From PZPK01 sp965230795 (GTDB lineage Bacteria > Pseudomonadota > Gammaproteobacteria > Pseudomonadales > Oleiphilaceae): a DNA stretch of 64,000 nt. The notes beneath the pieces were generated by a model. The model saw nothing but the letters and a program-made list of their open reading frames with translations. It ran no database searches and was not told where the DNA came from. How positions within the stretch are numbered: position 1 is the stretch's first letter; every line of letters begins with the position of its first letter. Positions 51,720-60,382 of this stretch are shown here, piece after piece. Made by a program: the position numbers and the translations under genes. The stretch lies in the NCBI GenBank assembly GCA_965230795.1, contig OZ246020.1:1054001-1118000 (forward strand), written 5' to 3'.

Positions 51720-52370
51720 ATGACTCGTTATCTGTTATCTGCGTGCTTATTGATTGTCATGCATACGTTGTCCACGACGACTCTTGCCGAAGGGGCTGGA
51801 GACACAGTGCGTCAGTTACAGGCCCAGTGGGCAAAGGTTAACTATGAACTTGAGGGTGATGCGCAGGAGGCGGCATTCGATGCCCTGTTGCAGCAGGCCG
51901 ATGAGGCTCAGGCGCAATTTCCGGATCATGCTGATGTATTGATCTGGTCGGGAATCATTCGTTCAAGTTATGCCGGCTTTGCGGGTGGTCTGGGAGCACT
52001 CAAGCACGTGCGTCATTCCAAGGAGGCCCTGGAAAAATCCCTCGCTATTGATTCCGGCGCTCTGCAGGGTTCGGCCTATACCAGTCTGGGGGTGCTCTAT
52101 TATCAGGTGCCGGGCTGGCCCATCAGTTTCGGCGATGATGACAAGGCTCGCGAGCTCCTGCAGAAAGCATTGAGCATTAATCCGGAGGGTATCGATCCCA
52201 ACTATTTCTACGCCGATTTTCTTGAGCGTGAGGGCGAACACGAACGCGCGCTGCATTACCTGAGCAAGGCCTTGCAGGCTGCACCCAGGCCGGGAAGGGA
52301 GCTGGCAGATAGTGGCCGCCGGCAGGAAATTGAACGTTTGATGGCGCAGGTAAAAGCCGAGATCGAGTAG
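51720..52370 (+). CDS. Exported TPR-like protein
   Basis: 216 residues. Signal peptide (1 to about 23, ending LA before EGAGD), then repeated helical pairs that look like TPRs (ALEKSLAIDSGALQGSAYTS, LLQKALSINPEGIDPN, RALHYLSKALQAAP). The role is probably a periplasmic scaffold. Two in-frame ATGs; the one at 51720 keeps 9 bases to the GGAG, better than 51714. Last gene of the operon, followed by a terminator. Confidence 0.82.
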   Translation: MTRYLLSACLLIVMHTLSTTTLAEGAGDTVRQLQAQWAKVNYELEGDAQEAAFDALLQQADEAQAQFPDHADVLIWSGIIRSSYAGFAGGLGALKHVRHSKEALEKSLAIDSGALQGSAYTSLGVLYYQVPGWPISFGDDDKARELLQKALSINPEGIDPNYFYADFLEREGEHERALHYLSKALQAAPRPGRELADSGRRQEIERLMAQVKAEIE

Positions 52371-52400
52371 CGACAGTCTTCAAACTGAGCAAGCCCGTTT

Positions 52401-52430
52401 GCGCCGTGCCGTCCTGCATGGCGCTTTTTT
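52401..52430 (+). terminator. Rho-independent terminator of the hemolysin-ligase operon
   Basis: Nine-base stem GCGCCGTGC / GCATGGCGC (52401-52409, 52416-52424, one G-U pair) with a 6-base loop and six T residues. Marks the end of the 47954-52370 transcript. Confidence 0.9.
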
Positions 52431-52553
52431 ATGTCAAATACAGGGCAGGGGCTAGTCACCTTGCTATCCGCCTGTAACAGCCAAAAATACCCGAATGCGA
52501 GGACATCACCTATATTGGTGAGTACATTCCTTCGTTTTTGATAGAGGTAGCGC

Positions 52554-53357
52554 ATGCCTCGCAGTATATCGATAGACCCGGTGACATTTGCAGAGCAGAT
52601 CAGGAATACAGTGCTGGCGTTGTGGATCCTGTTTTTTCTGGTGTCTGTTGTCAGAGCGGACGAGATCGTATTGGTGGCCGACAAATGGTGTCCATATAAC
52701 TGCGCCCCAGGTGATGAGCTGCCCGGATTTATGGTGGATATTGCAGAATATGCCTTCGCCAAACAGGGTCATACGGTGCGGTATCAATTGCTTCCCTGGG
52801 CTCGAGCTATCGCCACTGTTCGAGACGGGCTATTTCACGGCATTATTGGTACGGGTCGCAGCGAAACGCCTGACTTTGTTTTCCCCAGTATTGCCTTGGG
52901 GCAGGCCAGTCAAACCTTCTATACCCGCAAGGGATTCTCGTGGAGCTATGAGGGCCTGGATTCGCTGAACCGTATCACTTTGGGCGTCATCAATGGTTAC
53001 TCCTATGGAAAGCTGCTTGAGCATTACATCAAACCTAATACGGACTCAAAACGTATTCAAATCGTCAGCGGAAAAACGGCGCTGAAGCAAAATATTGAGA
53101 AACTGACTCTGGGGAGGATTGATGCGCTGATCGAGGACAAAAACGTATTTCAGTATCATCTTCACGCGCGCGCAGCACCCAACGAATTTTCGGCTGCCGG
53201 CGTGGCCTATACGGAAAATGTCTATATTGCTTTCTCTCCGAAACTGGAGCAGGCACAGGTCTATGCAGCGCTTCTTGACAAAGCCATGACCGTGTTGCGG
53301 AAGCAAGGAGAGCTTCAGGCCATTCTCGACAAGTACGGTCTGGATGACTGGCAGTAA
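52554..53357 (+). CDS. Periplasmic solute-binding protein, family 3-like
   Basis: 267 residues with an SBP_bac_3-type fold. N-terminal hydrophobic signal (about 20-35, ending VRA before DEIVL). WCPYNCAPGDELPGFMVDI near the start resembles amino-acid/opine binding proteins. No permease or ATPase next to it, so it may be an orphan or sensor-type binding protein. AGAGGTAG Shine-Dalgarno. The first 20 residues before the core are longer than usual, and a later start is possible. Confidence 0.8.
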   Translation: MPRSISIDPVTFAEQIRNTVLALWILFFLVSVVRADEIVLVADKWCPYNCAPGDELPGFMVDIAEYAFAKQGHTVRYQLLPWARAIATVRDGLFHGIIGTGRSETPDFVFPSIALGQASQTFYTRKGFSWSYEGLDSLNRITLGVINGYSYGKLLEHYIKPNTDSKRIQIVSGKTALKQNIEKLTLGRIDALIEDKNVFQYHLHARAAPNEFSAAGVAYTENVYIAFSPKLEQAQVYAALLDKAMTVLRKQGELQAILDKYGLDDWQ

Positions 53358-53423
53358 TGCTATCCAGGGGTGATGAGTTGAGGCTCGCGTTCCTGGTCAG
53401 ACTAATTAAAGATGAGATGAGTG

Positions 53424-53918
53424 ATGATCACGATACGCGAAGCGTTAGATCAGGACTTCGAGCAAATCTGGCCTTTTTTTAAGGAGATCGCAGCAGCAGG
53501 CGAAACCTATGCTTACCCCCGTGATGTCTCCAGGGATCAGGCCTATGCACTGTGGATGGATGGTCCCCGCAAAACCTACGTTGCCGAACAGGGCGGACAG
53601 GTATTGGGGAGTTATTACCTAAAGACCAACCAGCCCGGCCCGGGCAATCACGTGTGTAATTGCGGTTACATGGTGGCTCCTGGAGCACGAGGCAAAGGTG
53701 TCGCCCGGGCAATGTGCGAACATTCCCAGACCATGGCGAACGAGTTGGGCTACCAGGGCATGCAGTTCAATTTTGTGGTGTCCACTAACGAGGTGGCCGT
53801 CAGTCTTTGGCAGAAGTGCGGTTTCGATATTGTGGGACGTTTGCCCAATGCCTATCAACATGCCAGTAAAGGTCTGGTTGATGCGCTGGTAATGTACAAA
53901 TGGTTAGCGATAGATTAA
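53424..53918 (+). CDS. GNAT family N-acetyltransferase
   Basis: 164 residues. Acetyl-CoA site APGARGKGVARAMCEH (the R-x-x-G-x-G/A motif), preceded by the beta-bulge strand NYGYMVAP-like CNCGYMVAP. C-terminal VSLWQKCGFDIVGR is typical. A GTG just before the ATG at 53424 is also in frame. Substrate unknown, stands alone. Confidence 0.88.
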   Translation: MITIREALDQDFEQIWPFFKEIAAAGETYAYPRDVSRDQAYALWMDGPRKTYVAEQGGQVLGSYYLKTNQPGPGNHVCNCGYMVAPGARGKGVARAMCEHSQTMANELGYQGMQFNFVVSTNEVAVSLWQKCGFDIVGRLPNAYQHASKGLVDALVMYKWLAID

Positions 53919-54042
53919 GTGAAGAGGGAGGGGGATTGAATTTTTGTTGTGGACAATTCAATTACCGGTTCTGTGTAACGTTCTACCATTCGCTCGAAGA
54001 GATAAGACTAGTTTAGTTCTGTTCAGGCCTTAAAGATTAAGC

Positions 54043-55185
54043 CTAAGAGCGCCTGATGAAAGCCTTGATTTTCTTGAACAGCCTGTTTTTCTTTCGTTTC
54101 TTCTTAACAGGTTCAGCAGGCAGTACTTTGGTGGTTTGAGCGTTTGATCGCAACGGGGTCAGCAAATCATTTCTAATACTATGCTCATCCAGCTCAAGGT
54201 GTAGCTTTGTCTTTTCTATCTGAAGTGGTGCTTCATCGCTTGTGCACCATTGAAACCATTTCTCAAGAGATGCCTTGGAGACGTCAGCCGCCGAAATCAA
54301 TGCAGGCCAATTCAGCGCCTTGGCTTGATCAGTCACTTTGGCGCCACCCATAATGCCATCAATAGCGATGACAGGAGTACCCATTTTTAGCGCAAACACG
54401 AGCCCGTGCAGTCGGTTGGTTATGATCACATCAACGCCACGCGTCGCCGCAATGATTTCATCGCTGCTGCCGTAACCATGTTTGTTGCGATGAGATGGCC
54501 ATCTCGTATCAATGTTGATGGTCGAAAGAGAATTTTCCTGGCAATAGTTTGTCACGGTTTCAATGACTTCAGCATGCATCTCTTTACCCGCGTACTCAGG
54601 CTGTTTTTCAATAAAACACAAGCCAACTATGATTTTTTTTTCGCTTTGGCCCAATAGTGACAGGTCGGGTCGACTGGTTCTGCCGGAATCTCTTTCCAAA
54701 AGCAGATCAAAGGGGTTCCATGCATCCAATGGTTCAAGCATTGATAGATTAATGCCGATCTTGAAGCAATGATTAAATTGGCTCAAACGAAAACCCACAT
54801 TGTAAAGGATCTGTCTTGAGCACGGTCCGCATATTACGATGATGTGACTGTAATCGGAGGGGGTGACGGTGTCTTTAGGCTTCGCGTTTTTTATGTGCAA
54901 TACAATATCATCGTGATAGGGGACAACATCATAGGCGAAGTTGATTGATTGCAGCCACTTTTCAACCAGTTGAAGGCATTCGATATCACCAATAGTCGAG
55001 AAAAAGCCAACAAGAACTGCCTTGCCTTGTTCTTTTTGATTTATCACATCAACTCCCTTGTCCAGCACGCATTGCTGACACAGTATTTGCAACCCGCTAA
55101 CTGTGGAAAAATCCAAATGGAAAAGCCGCTCGTCCACATTTGGTCTGATAACCGTTTGCCAGGAAAACATTGATTGTGATTTCAT
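54043..55185 (-). CDS. Polysaccharide pyruvyl transferase-like protein
   Basis: About 380 residues, related to polysaccharide pyruvyl transferases. The C-terminal block TNRLHGLVFALKMGTPVIA carries the family R-x-H-x-x motif, then a lysine-rich tail (KKKRKKNRLFKK). Such enzymes put ketal-pyruvate on exopolysaccharide. No other polysaccharide gene is near, the gene is AT-richer than its neighbours, and it sits between unrelated housekeeping genes, which suggests acquisition. I prefer the ATG at 55185 (MKSQSMFSWQ); an upstream in-frame start would add 19 residues. Confidence 0.68.
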   Translation of the reverse strand: MKSQSMFSWQTVIRPNVDERLFHLDFSTVSGLQILCQQCVLDKGVDVINQKEQGKAVLVGFFSTIGDIECLQLVEKWLQSINFAYDVVPYHDDIVLHIKNAKPKDTVTPSDYSHIIVICGPCSRQILYNVGFRLSQFNHCFKIGINLSMLEPLDAWNPFDLLLERDSGRTSRPDLSLLGQSEKKIIVGLCFIEKQPEYAGKEMHAEVIETVTNYCQENSLSTINIDTRWPSHRNKHGYGSSDEIIAATRGVDVIITNRLHGLVFALKMGTPVIAIDGIMGGAKVTDQAKALNWPALISAADVSKASLEKWFQWCTSDEAPLQIEKTKLHLELDEHSIRNDLLTPLRSNAQTTKVLPAEPVKKKRKKNRLFKKIKAFIRRS

Positions 55186-55396
55186 GGACAAAGCGAGAAA
55201 ACTTGAAAGCAGGGATTCTATAGCCCTGCTTCGAAAGTGCAAGATTGGTCTTTGGGGGCTCTTGCCCTAATTTTGTCGCTATTATGGTATCGAAAACGCC
55301 TGATAAAATGATTATTTCAGAACCGTGCCTTGTTTAGCGGATATGAAACTTTGTGGGTATACTGTCGCCATCTTTTCACAATCGATGCGACTTTGA

Positions 55397-57991
55397 ATGA
55401 CTCAAACCAACGATCCGTCCGACAGCAAGCCTGCCAATCACGAAGATCCCCATGCCGAGCGCGAAGCCGGCAAGTACCAGAATCCCATTCCCAGTCGGGA
55501 GTTTATTCTCGACTTTCTCGATAACAAAAGTGGTCCGATGACCCATCCGGAGCTGGCTCATGAGCTCAGCCTGGATGATCCCGAGAGCTTTGAAGCCCTG
55601 CGACGTCGTCTGATCGCCATGGCGCGGGATGGCCAGTTGGTCAGGAATCGTCGTGATCAATACCTGCCAACCGCGAAAGTTAATCTGATAAAGGGTACGG
55701 TCATTGGTCATCGGGATGGATTTGGTTTTGTGCAGTCCGATGAGCCTGGCGATGATCTGTTTCTGTCTGCTCGGCAGATGCAATCGGTGTTCGATGGCGA
55801 TCGCGTGCTGGTGCGCGTGGACACGGTGGATCCAAAGGGTAAAGGGCATGCGATCATCGTCGATATTCTGGAGCGTAACACCTCGCAGGTGGTGGGGCGT
55901 TTTTTCCGCGAGGGCGGCATTGCCTTTGTTGAAGTGGAGAACAAGCGCGTTGCCCATCAGGTTCTGATCGCTCCGGAAGACTGCAACGGCGCTGAACATG
56001 GCCAGTACGTCGTTGCCGACATCACCCAGCAGCCTTCCAAGCGCCATCACGCCACCGGAAAAATTCTGGAAGTGCTCGGCGATCATATGGCCCCGGGCAT
56101 GGAAATCGAGGTGGCGATTCGTGCCTACAATATTCCCTTTGAATGGCCCGAAGAAGTCAGAGCAGCTGTTGAGTCGTTGAAACCGGAAGTCGCGGAAGCG
56201 GATAAACAAAAACGGGTCGATATTCGAGAATTGCCGCTGGTAACGATCGATGGTGAAGATGCCCGCGACTTTGATGACGCGGTGTATTGCAAGCGTCAAA
56301 GCCATGGTGGCTGGCGTTTGTATGTGGCCATCGCCGATGTTAGCCATTATGTGCGTCCTAACGAAGCCCTTGATCGGGAAGCCAACAAACGTGGTACCTC
56401 GGTGTATTTTCCGGACCATGTGGTACCCATGCTGCCTGAGGTATTGTCCAATGGATTGTGTTCACTGAATCCGAAAGTTGATCGCTTGTGCATGGTCTGC
56501 GAAATGGATATCTCGGCCGATGGCATCGTTGAACAGAGCTGGTTTTATGAAGGGGTCATGCACAGTCATGCGCGCCTGACCTATAACCAGGTGGGTACCA
56601 TGATTGACGAGCCGGATTCTTCCGAGGGCATTCAGCTTTGTGAGGACTTCGCAGAGCTGTTGCCGCAGATCTATGAACTCCATGCCCTGTATCAGGTATT
56701 GCGCGGCCGTCGAGCAGAACGCGGTGCTATTGATTTTGAAACGGTCGAAACCCAGATTATTTTTGGCGATGAGCGCAAGATCGAAGCGATTGTTCCACGG
56801 GAGCGCAATGATGCCCACAAGATTATTGAAGAGTGCATGCTGTGTGCGAATGTCGCTACGGCACAGTTTCTGAGTGAGCAGAAACTGCCAGTGTTGTATC
56901 GGGTGCATGAAGGACCTGGATCAGAAAAGTTGGAGAATGTACGCGCTTTTCTATCCGAACTGGGATTGCAGCTGATGGGCGGCGAAGATCCGGCACCAGC
57001 CGATTATCAGGCCCTGATTGAGCAGATTCAGGAGCGTCCGGATTTCAGCGTCATTCAGACCGTACTGCTGCGCTCAATGAGTCAGGCGGTATATAGTCCG
57101 GAAGAGAAGGGCCACTTTGGCTTGGCCTATGACCACTATGCCCACTTCACCTCACCCATACGTCGCTATCCGGATTTGCTGGTGCATCGGGCGATCAAGT
57201 CCATCATCTACAGTGACAGGCACTGTGAGCAGGTGAAGCGGCCTAAGGGGCTCGATATCGGACGCTACCGCTACCCTTATGATATGGGGGCGATGGTAGC
57301 GCTGGGTGAACACTGTTCGATGGCTGAACGTCGTGCCGATGATGCTACACGAGACGTGGTGAGCTGGCTCAAATGCGAGTACCTGCAACAGCACCTGGGT
57401 GAAATTTTCGATGGGATTATTTCCGGCGTCACCAGCTTTGGTTTCTTCGTGGAGCTGGCGGATCTTTACGTCGAGGGATTAGTACATGTGTCATCGCTCA
57501 GCAGTGACTATTATCAATATGATGCGCAGAAACAGCGCTTGGTTGGTGAGCGCACCGGCACGCGCTTTGGTCTGGGTGACAGCGTGGTGGTTCAGGTTGC
57601 GCAGATTGATCTGGACGAGCGCAAGATCGACTTGATACTGGAAAGTGTCGAACCTCGTTCCAAGAAGGCGCGAACGCAGAGAGGAAAGGGTAGTAAAAAG
57701 GCCTTGCCTCCACGAAAGGGCGGAACCGACAAAGCCGGCAGCGTCAAAGCAAAACGGAAACCTGCGGGTGAAGGCAAGGCAAACAAAAGCGGTAAGAGTA
57801 GTAAGAAAGGTGGACGAGCGGAATCGGGGTCGCGAACCAAAGACAGTGAAGTCCGCAAAAAGGGCAAGCGACACAGTGACTCCCGAAAGGCTCCGGGCAA
57901 GAAAAAGTCCTCGTCCGAGATGCCAAAAAGTCCAAGTGTTCCGGGCGCTGAACCCATTAAACCGAGAAAGAGGAAGATTGTGAAACCATGA
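55397..57991 (+). CDS. rnr: Ribonuclease R
   Basis: 3'-5' exoribonuclease that degrades structured RNA. 864 residues. N-terminal winged-helix region, two cold-shock-like OB domains, the RNB catalytic domain (TIDGEDARDFDDAVYC with the acidic metal residues), an S1 domain (GIISGVTSFGFFVEL) and a lysine-rich tail of about 100 residues, longer than in E. coli. The stop overlaps rlmB by 4 bases (ATGA). Confidence 0.96.
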   Translation: MTQTNDPSDSKPANHEDPHAEREAGKYQNPIPSREFILDFLDNKSGPMTHPELAHELSLDDPESFEALRRRLIAMARDGQLVRNRRDQYLPTAKVNLIKGTVIGHRDGFGFVQSDEPGDDLFLSARQMQSVFDGDRVLVRVDTVDPKGKGHAIIVDILERNTSQVVGRFFREGGIAFVEVENKRVAHQVLIAPEDCNGAEHGQYVVADITQQPSKRHHATGKILEVLGDHMAPGMEIEVAIRAYNIPFEWPEEVRAAVESLKPEVAEADKQKRVDIRELPLVTIDGEDARDFDDAVYCKRQSHGGWRLYVAIADVSHYVRPNEALDREANKRGTSVYFPDHVVPMLPEVLSNGLCSLNPKVDRLCMVCEMDISADGIVEQSWFYEGVMHSHARLTYNQVGTMIDEPDSSEGIQLCEDFAELLPQIYELHALYQVLRGRRAERGAIDFETVETQIIFGDERKIEAIVPRERNDAHKIIEECMLCANVATAQFLSEQKLPVLYRVHEGPGSEKLENVRAFLSELGLQLMGGEDPAPADYQALIEQIQERPDFSVIQTVLLRSMSQAVYSPEEKGHFGLAYDHYAHFTSPIRRYPDLLVHRAIKSIIYSDRHCEQVKRPKGLDIGRYRYPYDMGAMVALGEHCSMAERRADDATRDVVSWLKCEYLQQHLGEIFDGIISGVTSFGFFVELADLYVEGLVHVSSLSSDYYQYDAQKQRLVGERTGTRFGLGDSVVVQVAQIDLDERKIDLILESVEPRSKKARTQRGKGSKKALPPRKGGTDKAGSVKAKRKPAGEGKANKSGKSSKKGGRAESGSRTKDSEVRKKGKRHSDSRKAPGKKKSSSEMPKSPSVPGAEPIKPRKRKIVKP

Positions 57992-58737
57992 GCCAAACCA
58001 GTCTCGACACGGTCTTTGGCATCCATGCGGTGGAATCGCTGATCAAACGCGATGCCGATGGAGTGACCGCATTAAAAGTGGCCCATGGCCGGGATGACAA
58101 GCGTCTGGCCAGATTGCTGGAATTTGCGGGTCGCCACGGTATTGCGGTGGAGTTCGTACAGCGTCGTGAACTGGACGAATTGGTCCGTGGTCGCCATCAG
58201 GGTGTGGTGGCTTTGGTGCAAAGTGCACCATCGCTGGATGAAGGGGATCTGGAAACCCTGCTGCAAGATCTCGATGGAGAACCCTTTCTGTTGATACTTG
58301 ATTCCGTGACCGATCCACACAACCTGGGTGCCTGTCTGCGTTCGGCAGATGCGGCGGGAGTGCATGCACTGATTCTCCCCAAGGATAAATCCGCGCCTTT
58401 GAACGCGGTGGCAAAAAATGTCGCCTCAGGCGCAGCCGAGAACGTCCCGGTGATTCGCGTGACTAACCTGGCCCGGACGATGAAATGGCTGCAGGAGCGC
58501 GGTATCTGGATTACCGGTGCGGCTGGAGAAGCCGAACGGGACGTGTATCAGACCGATCTGAAAGGGCCGGTGGCTATTGCCATGGGCGCCGAGGGCAGCG
58601 GCTTGCGACGCTTGACTCGGGAGCACTGTGATCAGCTGACCCGAATACCCATGGTGGGCACGGTGAGCAGTTTGAATGTATCGGTGGCGACAGGAATACT
58701 GCTGTTTGAGGCCTTGCGACAACGACGGGGAGACTAG
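57988..58737 (+). CDS. rlmB: 23S rRNA (guanosine-2'-O-)-methyltransferase RlmB
   Basis: SPOUT-fold enzyme that makes Gm2251 in 23S rRNA. 249 residues with motifs DSVTDPHNLGACLRSA, MGAEGSGLRRLTRE and PMVGTVSSLNVSVA. N-terminal substrate-binding domain VFGIHAVESLI. Coupled to rnr, the common gammaproteobacterial order. The TM2 gene starts 6 bases later. Confidence 0.96.
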   Translation: MSQTSLDTVFGIHAVESLIKRDADGVTALKVAHGRDDKRLARLLEFAGRHGIAVEFVQRRELDELVRGRHQGVVALVQSAPSLDEGDLETLLQDLDGEPFLLILDSVTDPHNLGACLRSADAAGVHALILPKDKSAPLNAVAKNVASGAAENVPVIRVTNLARTMKWLQERGIWITGAAGEAERDVYQTDLKGPVAIAMGAEGSGLRRLTREHCDQLTRIPMVGTVSSLNVSVATGILLFEALRQRRGD

Positions 58738-58743
58738 GCTGGT

Positions 58744-59151
58744 ATGGATCGATTAAATTCCAACACGCATAGTGTGCTGATTGGTTATTTGCTGTGGATA
58801 TTCGGCTTTATCGGCGCCCATCGTTTTTACTACGGTCGCCCGGTTTCCGGCACCATCTACTTTTTTACACTTGGCTTGTTTTTCGTCGGTTGGATAATCG
58901 ATCTGTTCTTGATTCCGTCCATGGATGCCCAGGCTGATATGCGCTATGCCGGGGGGCGCAAGAACTACACCTTAAGCTGGATTTTGCTGACCTTCCTCGG
59001 TCTGTTTGGCATTCACAGACTGTATCTGGGAAAGTGGGTCACGGCCATTATCTGGTTTTGCACCGGTGGGGTATTTCTACTCGGTTATCTCTATGATTAC
59101 TGGACGCTCAACGAGCAGGTGCAGGAAGTGAATCTGAAACCGGACTGGTAA
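58744..59151 (+). CDS. TM2 domain protein
   Basis: 135 residues with four hydrophobic segments. FIGAHRFYYGRP and FGIHRLYLGKW repeat the TM2 pattern (G-x-H-r-F/L-Y-x-G). Function unknown. Likely co-transcribed with rnr-rlmB. Confidence 0.85.
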   Translation: MDRLNSNTHSVLIGYLLWIFGFIGAHRFYYGRPVSGTIYFFTLGLFFVGWIIDLFLIPSMDAQADMRYAGGRKNYTLSWILLTFLGLFGIHRLYLGKWVTAIIWFCTGGVFLLGYLYDYWTLNEQVQEVNLKPDW

Positions 59152-59171
59152 TACTCTGTGTTTGAGGGTGT

Positions 59172-59492
59172 TCAGCCCTCGTAAATTTCCTTGAATTTCT
59201 TCGAAATGATCATCATCACGATGACGGCCAGGCGCGCGTAAATATCGCTCATATAGGCCTGGTTGGGCAGATGCTGTTGTAGCGTCTGTTGGACGCGTTC
59301 GAAGGCAGGCTGTTCCGAATCGCTGCGCTGGTTGAGCGTCTTCATCACCTGGCTCATGATGCCCGCATAGTTGTCAGATCCCATTTCCTCAATCAATTCC
59401 TGAGCATGATGTTCCAGTCTTTCCAGCGACATGGGTTTGAGGCGCTGGACCAGTTCGTTTTCTTTCAGGCTCATGATTTCGTGAATATGCAT
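59172..59492 (-). CDS. Hypothetical small helical protein
   Basis: 106 residues, no signal peptide, charged and helical through most of its length with a hydrophobic stretch (about 85-98: YARLAVIVMMIISKKF). No family recognised. Ends next to the convergent TM2 gene and follows DUF2835 by 54 bases, so it may share a transcript with DUF2835 and the transglycosylase. Confidence 0.6.
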   Translation of the reverse strand: MHIHEIMSLKENELVQRLKPMSLERLEHHAQELIEEMGSDNYAGIMSQVMKTLNQRSDSEQPAFERVQQTLQQHLPNQAYMSDIYARLAVIVMMIISKKFKEIYEG

Positions 59493-59546
59493 GGAATATC
59501 TCGTGTGATGGCTGAGCTCAGAATCCTTTCGTTTGAAGGCTCAAGA

Positions 59547-59765
59547 TTATAGTTTGGTGATGTTCTGGAACTTTCCCTGTTCATCAAAATAAATGGCAAA
59601 GCTTCCATACACGCCATCATGAGTGGTGTAACGACTCAGTATGTTGGCCGGAAACTTGATGGAGCGGCCATCGCGAGTGGTGGCATAGACCTGATTGGTT
59701 TCGCCCCGGTAAATTTTCAGCCATTCTTCCCTGGGAATATGCAGGTCGACGATCACAGCTTGCAT
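59547..59765 (-). CDS. DUF2835 family protein
   Basis: 72 residues. VDLHIPREEWLKIYRGE, VYATTRDGRSIKFPANILSR and THDGVYGSFAIYFDEQGKF match DUF2835, small beta-rich proteins of unknown role. The ATG at 59765 is used (a TTG lies 12 bases upstream). Only 8 bases after the stop of the transglycosylase gene. Confidence 0.85.
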   Translation of the reverse strand: MQAVIVDLHIPREEWLKIYRGETNQVYATTRDGRSIKFPANILSRYTTHDGVYGSFAIYFDEQGKFQNITKL

Positions 59766-59773
59766 GGTCAATC

Positions 59774-60382
59774 TCAAACGTGGCGGACGAACCAGTATTT
59801 TTCCCAGAATGTCAGCACTTTTTCCGGGTATTTGGTGCGACCCAGGCTGCCATTGTATCGGGCCAGAGCACGAATGAGGTCGCCCTTTTCCTTGTCGATA
59901 TAGTGTTTGAGTATGGTGCAGCCATACCGCAGGTTAGTCTCGATATTGGTCAGGTTGTCCTCAGGGCGGCCAATCTCATCTTTCCAGAAAGGCATAACCT
60001 GCATCAGGCCCTGAGCGCCGACACGGGAAATGGCAAACCGGTCAAAAGCGCTTTCCACATGAATGACTGACAACACCAGTTCGGGCTCGATATCGGCCCG
60101 GCGTGCCTCGGCATGTACCCGTTTCAGTAACTCCAGACGACGCTGGGGATCTTTGATGTAGCGTTTTAGTCGGCCCGACATGTCAACCAGCCACACTTCC
60201 GCATCGAAACGATCATAGAAACTGTCCGCTTCGTTGACGGTTTGCATCAACAGGTCACGCAGCTCCGGATCTGGAACCTGTCGCGCTGTGATATCCAGGC
60301 TGACCAGCGCCAGCAACAGCGTCAGTATTAAACGGGTCGACTTAGGCCAGGCCCAATTTGGCTTGAATGAAGGCAATGCCAT
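59774..60382 (-). CDS. Lytic transglycosylase (SLT domain)
   Basis: 202 residues. Signal-anchor or signal peptide (about 16-33), then an SLT domain: catalytic Glu110 in IHVESAFDRFA, followed by GAQGLMQVMP and the ALARYNGS block. Cuts peptidoglycan glycan strands with anhydro-muramic ends. The start ATG lies inside the 3' end of proS, overlapping by 41 bases on the same strand. No later start would keep the signal peptide. Confidence 0.9.
   Translation of the reverse strand: MALPSFKPNWAWPKSTRLILTLLLALVSLDITARQVPDPELRDLLMQTVNEADSFYDRFDAEVWLVDMSGRLKRYIKDPQRRLELLKRVHAEARRADIEPELVLSVIHVESAFDRFAISRVGAQGLMQVMPFWKDEIGRPEDNLTNIETNLRYGCTILKHYIDKEKGDLIRALARYNGSLGRTKYPEKVLTFWEKYWFVRHV

Noticed and set aside
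55208..55230. Hairpin AGCAGGG/CCCTGCT upstream of the pyruvyl-transferase-like gene and rnr
   Set aside because: No T tract on either strand, so not a terminator, and no sign of a riboswitch. It may be a leader hairpin but I cannot support more.
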